Positions 57,549 through 64,000 of a DNA stretch of 64,000 nt are shown in pieces; the first letter of the stretch is position 1; each line of letters begins with the position of its first letter. The stretch is from the NCBI RefSeq assembly GCF_026914185.1, contig NC_070572.1, positions 1,178,001 to 1,242,000 on the forward strand, in the 5' to 3' direction. Both the position numbers and the translations under genes were made by a program. The stretch comes from Puccinia triticina (Eukaryota > Basidiomycota > Pucciniomycetes > Pucciniales > Pucciniaceae). Under the pieces are notes generated by a model. It did no database searches, was not told the DNA's origin, and saw nothing but the letters and a program-made list of their open reading frames with translations.

Positions 57549-57779
57549 CTATAGGAAAAGGCACTAAAACATCTTGTCTGATTGTGCCTTGAATCCAGCA
57601 TATAATTTCAATCTACAATCAAGTATTTGAAAATTTGAAAATGTTTTTTCAATCAATTCTTCACCTAATAGTTAAGCCCGGTCTCTCCGCTTTATCTATC
57701 AACAAAATAGTACAGTTGGGGGAATTTTGGACTGACAGCCTATCATCATCTTTAATAGCTTTTCGGAGGATATGGTGCC

Positions 57780-58597
57780 ATGGATTCACTCAATAATGCA
57801 CCTAAAAATGAGAGATCCTGGCAAGATCCCACTGCCGGATGCGAAGCACTATCTTCCTTCAAGTTAACCCAGTCAACTGAGGGAGGCAAAGTTATCCAGT
57901 CTTCCATGGAAAAATCAGTTTTCATTGACCCAAAGCATTCAATTCTGGACGGGGATCACAGCTCACTTCTCTCGGTGAGTTATCTATGAAAATTAAATCT
58001 TGGAAACAATTACTGTGAAACATGTTGTTAAATTTTATTTGTGATTGTTTGTGGTCTCAGAGAAAGGGATTTAACTCACCAAACACTGGGCTTCGCAATA
58101 GGAAAATAAAGTACAATACAAGGACCCCCACAATCCACTCTAAATTAAGAAGCACATACTCTTCTCCAGAAATATATTCCAAACAAATACTAGAGCAGGA
58201 AACATCTTGTGATGCAGAAAGAGGAAAGAAAGAGGCAGGGCATCAAAATTTTCAACACAAATTAAAAACAAGTGACAACAATGTCAACAGCTTCTATCTC
58301 AACACAGGTGAGCACCAAAATTTTGGCCTCCAAGTTCATCCACAGCGTAATTATGAAAGAGCAAACAACCCTACTTACCATTCTCAACACAAAAAAATTG
58401 TGATTTGACAAACAGGAAGTGTTAATTCTATCTTTGGTACTCAAACACAAGCAAATCATGTTGCAGATGAATCAGATAAAGTTGAGCTAGATGCTTTAGA
58501 AAACTTGAGAAGTATAAAATCATTGTTATTCTACATGTTTATCTTAACAAATCTTCTCATGGCCCTTATGTTGTACCTTTTAGTCAGGCTTGCCTGA
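57780..58597 (+). CDS. Three-exon putative tail-anchored protein, second copy
   Basis: This is the duplicate of the gene at 4221-5038, with exons 57780-57974, 58061-58307 and 58416-58597. The reading frame, both introns and the C-terminal membrane segment are preserved. The one coding difference noticed is in exon 2 (TGC to CGC, Cys to Arg). Both copies therefore look functional, which would mean gene dosage of two if the duplication is real. Confidence 0.65.
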
Positions 58598-59723
58598 GAC
58601 AAACTTGAATGTATCACATTGAACAATATCAAGAGAAAATACTTGTGATTTTTTTTGTGTTTACCTGTCCAAAATATCTTATTTCTGAACATCTTTGTAA
58701 AAAAAATAATCTGTTTTTACCACCTGAAATTCCAGGATTTTGGACACCTGCACCCAGGACCCATAGGCAGTTACTTGGGTGCCAAGGGTAGGTACCTGCA
58801 GCCTGCAGGCGGGTGCTTTGGCTTTTTTTATATGAAATAATAGATTGGTGTACACATTTGAGGGCAAAAAACCAGCAGTTAACTGGACCAGGTGCCTGCC
58901 ATAAACCCATGCATTATAGCTGGTCCAAAATGCATATTTATATCTACACATGAATTTGTGTATGGATACCAGCCCACCAAGAGGAATCCCCCTTGACAAG
59001 CTGGTGTATGTATACCATCCTGCTGAGAGTAATCATATCAATAAAAAAAGATTGCTGAGGGGGATTCCACTCAAAGAGGTGGTATACATATTTCAGCTCA
59101 CCAAGAGAGATTCCACTTGGCAGACTTTTATAAAACATAAACCACTTCACCACACCAGGCTGCTATACATGCACCAGCTTTCCAAGAAGGATTAATTCTG
59201 ATGGGCTGGTATAATCAGAGAAGATCTCTGGGAGGGATTCCTTGCTTAATTGGTGGCAAAAAAAAAAAAAAAAAAAAACTCTACATCTACATGTACCTGC
59301 CTACTGCCACCCTTCATGTGGGTGTGGTTGTGGATGTCTAGATTCTTGAATTTTTTGGGAAGGTACCCGCACCCCTTTTGGGTACCCAGGTATTAAGTGC
59401 CATCTCTAACATTTATCCAACAAGGGAGAGGCTGATTCACTCAGTTAAAACCTTGGCCTATAGATATTTAAGAAATATTTTTTTCTCAATCCTTTTTAGG
59501 GTCACCAAAGTGCAATCGTGTGATAGATTTTACAGGACCAAAAGATGTACAAGATCATGGAGAAACATTTCCTATTTTTCTTGAATTTCTAGGGCCTTGA
59601 GTTTCACTTTCCTTCCTCTTTCTCTATTCCATTTAATATTCCTCATCTGCTTCCCACAGGACCCCAAACATTCTACTGTACAGAGTCCCAATTTTAAATT
59701 CAAGGAGATTTATTCAGGATAAA

Positions 59724-62259
59724 CACCAGGGGGGAATGTGTTGCACTTCCTACAGAGTGCCACACCGTAATTCCATCAGACCCAGGGACTGAAGTCATGG
59801 TACAGTTAACCATAACTCTTGTGTAACTTTTTACTGTATCCCAACAGCAACTGTAGTCTAATGTATGAAAAACTGATCTGTTGATCAGATGTTGAATTAG
59901 TGATCAGTTGGAGTAGAGATGGCACTTTGCACCCGGGTACCCGCCACAGGTGCGGGTACCTCCTCTTAAAAATGTCATATTCTCAACACCTGCACCTGCA
60001 AGCAGGTACCCAGGTACCTGCGGCAGGTACCCGCGGGTGCAGAGATTTTTTGCAACCAATAAGCCCTCTCACATAAACCAGCTCGCCGAGATACACATAC
60101 ACCAGCTCGCCGAGATACACATACACCAGCTCGCCAAGACACCGAGACTGAGAGGACTTCCTCTTGGTGGGCTGAATCCCTCTCGGCGAGCTGGTGTATG
60201 TATACCAGCCCGCTAAGAGGAATCCCTCTTGGCGAGCTGGTGTATGTATACCAGCCCGCCGATGGGAATCCCTCTTGGCGAGCTGGTGTATGTATACCAG
60301 TCCGCCGAGAGGAATCCCTCTTGGCGAGCTGGTGTATGTATGACAGCCCGCCGAGAGGAATCCCTCTTGGCGAGCTGGTGTATGTATACCAGCCCGCCGA
60401 GAGGAATCCCTCTTGGCAAGCTGGTGTATGTATACCAGCCCGCCGAGAGGGAGCCCTCAAGGCGAGCTGGTGTATGTATACCAACCCGCCGAGAGGGAGC
60501 CCTCGCGGCGAGTTGGTGTATGTATACCAGCCCGCCAACAGGAATCCCTCTTGGCAAGCTGGTGTATGTATACCAACCCGCCGAGAAGAATCCCTCTTGG
60601 CAAGCTTGTGTTTGTATTCCAGCTTGCCGAGAGGAGGCCCTCTCGGCGAGCTTCTGGTGATGTGGGCGGGTATATAGCGGGGAACTGTTGCACAAAATGG
60701 TGGACACCCGCACCCGTATTCGCCGACAGGTACCTGTTGAAGTCCAGCAGGTACCTGCTGACGGACACCAGGTACCTGCAAAGGGTACCTGGTGCCATCT
60801 CTAGGGATGTGGAACGCTTGCCAGGCTCCTCTGAGGCCGATAGGCTTGGAAAAGTCCTGGCCTTCCTCCACGCTGCCTCACCCCCTCTACAAGAGAATAT
60901 CTAGCTCGTAGGCAGAAGGGGAGTTGAGGAGTTGGTAAAAGGTGTCTAATGTCCACCGTGAGGTTTGCGCGAACGTCAGGGTGGACAAACATCACACAGC
61001 AACACGGGGGGCTTTGGGGAAGACTCCCCCAAGACCCCCGCGAGGCACTTTTTATGGGGTCTCTAGAGGTGCTTCTTCTGGAACCTGTGCTGGACATTGG
61101 GCCCAGCCAGGAGTAAATCACAAAATCAACACATCTAATATAAACACATGGAATATGAGCATGTTTCTGACAATCATATCTCCCTTGACCTCTGATAGTG
61201 ATACAAAAATTTGAGTGAATATTTCTGCCTGGGGACGTAATCAGATTGCATGTGATGACCTTTCCTCTCAAAATCAAAATTTCTGCAAAGGTCAAAGTAG
61301 ATTTTGCCCAATAACAAAGGGACTAGGCAATAAAGGCACAGCCCTCCTGCCAAAGATGCAAAAGAGGTTGTGTTTTTGTGTTCCCCACCCCAATCAATGC
61401 TGCCACCATGTTAAATGCTTGTGTGGCACGAAGCTGGTGTATGGTTATCTTTGCATTTGAGGGGGTGTTGCTTGTAGGGTATGTGATTCTTATCAAGAAA
61501 AGCTTATCAATCTCAAATACCTTCCATTGAGAAAGTCACACCAAGTATGGTGAGCCCTACAGCTAATTGGATAATTCCTGTTTTCTCATATGTCCCATGT
61601 GAGATCTCCCATTCAAACAAAAACCTCATAAGGATGGTAATGTGAATGAATGGACATTGGTTGGTTGGATTCCCATCTTGAATTCCAGAATGCCAGAAAA
61701 TCCAGAGATCTTCACCATTGAACTACCAATGAACACTTTGAAATCATTGGGGGACCCTGATTTTGTGATTTCCAAAGTGTTCTGGAATTGAGCAAAACAT
61801 GTGAGGTACTCCTCTTTTTCTTTGAATCTCATGATGATGAAATAAGACACTGCTTGGATGCTCACCTAACGTCAAACATAAACAACTTGGATTTTTCCAC
61901 TCAAAAAAGAAAGTGATGGTGGTTGTTGTGCTGGGGAAATGTGATCCTCAAAAAGTGATTGGTGGCTTACAAAAACCAATTAAGAGCGGCCTGTAGAACA
62001 AAACATATAGTTTGTGATGTTAATGTAGATTGAATTTCTGTTGTCTTTCACCTACTGTCTTATAATGGCACTCTACAGAAAGTGCCACAGATTCCCCCCT
62101 GGTTATTTGTTAGACAAGACATCAGCATGAGTTCAACATTAGATTAACAATTCTTCAGGAATTAGTTACAAATGCACAAGCAGTTGACTTCATGAGAGGT
62201 TACTGAAAGACATTACGGTATGGCACTCTGTAGGAAGTGCCACACATTCTCCCCTGGTG
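59724..62259. mobile_element. TIR element B, second copy
   Basis: This is the duplicate of element B with the same AAA flanks. One substitution lies in each inverted end relative to copy 1, and the nested element D is retained. Confidence 0.7.
59914..60803. mobile_element. Foldback element D with 46-bp minisatellite, second copy
   Basis: This is the duplicate of 6355-7244. One unit near 60595 carries a substitution (GAGAAGAATC in place of GAGAGGAATC). The unit number is unchanged, which fits a very recent duplication because minisatellites usually change copy number quickly. Confidence 0.6.
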
Positions 62260-63009
62260 AAATGACAATGGTCTATCCACCAGCTGGCCATCATAGAAAT
62301 CAAGAAAATCTTGAAATCCAACAGCAGATGAGTGAATAAGATTTAGGAAGTTGAGATCTGTCAAAACTGTATATTGGCAGGTTTCATGATTGAAGGCTCT
62401 CAACAACATAATCTTAGAAATTTGGAAAGCCTAAACAATTGGCAGGGGTTTCTACAGCATGGATTATACTTGTCAAGTTCTACCTTTTTAAAGTTGTTGA
62501 TGCTTCAAAACCTTATAATAGGTTTGACTTCAGTTTTATAAATTTTGATCATGAAGCCCCTTCCTAGCAGTGTCAAGTATGCAAGAGATGATACCTACCA
62601 AGATAAATATATATTTGAAAGTGTTGATTGAACATCCCCACGCACTAGCTGCCCCGGAGCTGGCCGCAAACTAATCCACAACAGATCACTCCGAACATTC
62701 CAGTGGTTTCTTTTGGATGTTGAGTGGTTGTGGTTGTCGAGGCGATGCTGGAGGGCTGGATGAAACAAGTCGTATGGAGATATGCTAGTTGGATAAAACT
62801 GCTTGGCGATGGTTGAGCAGTGACGTGGAGTTGGGCTGTATTCGGTCGGGGCGCTGTCACGGTGGCTGTCAGGCGCCTGTAACAGCCGGAGAACATAAAG
62901 AGCCACCTCTCTTGACCGTCCTGAGCCTGGCCACCAACACCCTTTTCCCCAGTTTTCTTGCTTCCCACCCAGCTTCTCCTTCGACTCGAACGTATCTTAT
63001 ATCACCACG

Positions 63010-64000
63010 ATGACTGCCCTCCATCCTCCATTCCGGACCAAGTCCCTGCTCCTACTCGCCGTCATCTCTCTTCTCGCCCGGATGGCCTATTCCGATTCGT
63101 CCTCCTCATCCGAATTACCCACTTCGCAACTGATCACCAAGGCCAACACACTCCTAGCGACAGGCCAAGCCTCCAAAGCACTCGAACTCTACGAACTCGT
63201 CCTCGAGCGAGACCCGGATGACTATCTCACCCTCTACAAGAAAGCAACCACTCAGATGAGTCTCGGCCAAAACCATCACGCCTCTCAGTCCCTGCAGAAA
63301 GTATTGAGCCTCAAAGACTTCGATAAGGCTCAGATCCAGCTGGCCCGGATCCATCTCAAATCGGGCGACTATGATGCCTGCCAAACCGAACTAGACTCAT
63401 TCAGGAAAAACCATGACAAGTCCTCAGTCGATTTCTCCTCACTCGAACAGGATCTCAAGTCGGCCCAAAAACATCTCAAAAATGCCCACTCGAACATCAA
63501 GGCTAAAAACTACTCCAAATGTGTCGAAGAAGCTTCTGCCGCCATCAAGATCAGTCCTCAGAGTCCTGCTTTACGTCAGTTGAGATCGGACTGTCATTTC
63601 ATGCAAGGTCATATTCAAGAGGCTTCTGGTGATCTCACGTAAGTATACAACATGTACATACAAGCACGATGGTTTCAAAGAGCTGACACCCCTGTCTATT
63701 CCCAGTCATGTTACCCATCTGTCGCCGAATAGCCCAATAGCCGCTCTCCGACTGTCCTTCCTGAGCTACTTTTTCCTAGCCCAGCCGCTCGAACAGTCGA
63801 TGAAGCCGATCAAGAAGTGTCTGCACTCGGACCCGGAGTCGAAGGCGTGCAAGAAAGCGTTCCGACAGCTCAAGGCGCTTGAGAAAGAGCTCGCCAAGGT
63901 GCGCAACTTCAGCAACTCGAACGGACACCGGTCGGCCATCAAGCTTTTGATCCCCAAAGGAAACGAGGCCGAGGGCCTAATCGAGAAAACTAGGGTGATC
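63010..64000 (+). CDS. DNAJC3/p58IPK-like ER TPR co-chaperone, 5' part
   Basis: The start ATG at 63010 opens a signal peptide (about residues 10-28, SLLLLAVISLLARMAYS) and then tandem TPR helices, with ALELYELVLERDPDDYLTLY as a typical TPR motif and a second set around residues 80-140. Exon 1 ends at 63638 with donor GTAAGT. The intron is 63639-63705, and exon 2 resumes in phase and reads on to the window end, 308 codons in all. The piece CLHSDPESKACKKAFRQLKA is characteristic of the DNAJC3 family, which binds unfolded proteins in the ER lumen and presents them to BiP. The J domain expected at the C-terminus lies outside the window. I am confident of TPR plus signal peptide, and fairly confident of the family. 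Confidence 0.85.

Larger units (their letters stand above)
53560..63265 (+). repeat. Segmental duplication, copy 2 (gene-intact copy)
   Basis: This is the second copy of the block at 1-9706, in the same orientation. Here the DNAJC3-like reading frame continues through its first exon and an intron to the window end, so this copy retains the original right-hand context. Its left side abuts, within 20 bp, the target duplication of the MULE-like element ending at 53531. All features listed for 1-9706 recur here at +53559. Confidence 0.95.

Overview
The window looks like one contig piece from a filamentous basidiomycete, most plausibly a rust fungus (Pucciniales). The reasons are short GT..AG introns of about 65-100 bp inside most recognisable genes, a fungal-type AGC kinase, an ER DNAJC3-like TPR co-chaperone, a DUF6589-like relic, a Zn2Cys6 motif, and very dense non-autonomous transposons and minisatellites. 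No bacterial operons, CRISPR array, rRNA or tRNA was seen. The genus is inference only.

Layout. (1) 1-9706 is a block that recurs in direct orientation at 53560-63265 with about a dozen substitutions and no net indel. It holds a three-exon gene for a putative tail-anchored protein (4221-5038), a possible terminal gene fragment on the other strand (3705-3989), two TIR elements with 3-bp target duplications (107-1204 and 6165-8700), a nested TA-flanked element with a 46-bp palindromic minisatellite (6355-7244), and the 5' end of a DNAJC3-like gene. Copy 1 breaks inside that gene; copy 2 continues intact to the window edge. (2) 9.7-16.7 kb holds a RING-gene pseudogene, a 20-22-bp minisatellite split by a solo LTR, and a RING-less paralog of the RING gene. 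(3) 16.8-19.4 kb is a GC-rich eight-exon AGC-type protein kinase gene. (4) 19.4-24.1 kb holds relics (DUF6589-like), a GTCCGAC inverted-heptamer repeat, and a two-exon coiled-coil tail-anchored gene (22688-23736).

(5) 24.6-44.1 kb is the most striking part: roughly 330 copies of a 41-bp monomer carrying a perfect 7-bp dyad, in blocks that all point one way to the left of about 34 kb and the other way to the right. Modules and outer repeats are mirrored too (27.2-27.7 with 39.7-40.25 kb; 20.98-21.50 with 48.05-48.57 kb; 20.13-20.19 with 48.88-48.96 kb). The short central gap holds a foldback element and an acidic repeat protein ORF. (6) 44.5-51 kb returns to genes: a membrane protein of 310 residues, a small membrane ORF, the tail of a subtilisin-like protease with a frameshift, a half Zn2Cys6 zinc cluster split by an intron, and an intact RING protein with a C-terminal membrane segment. 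(7) 51571-53531 is a complete MULE-like element with long TIRs and a perfect 9-bp target duplication, with a 477-bp foldback element nested inside it.

No pathway or operon logic links the genes; several independently encode small proteins ending in one C-terminal membrane segment. All gene models were made by eye from reading frames and splice signals, and all family names come from motif recognition, not database search.
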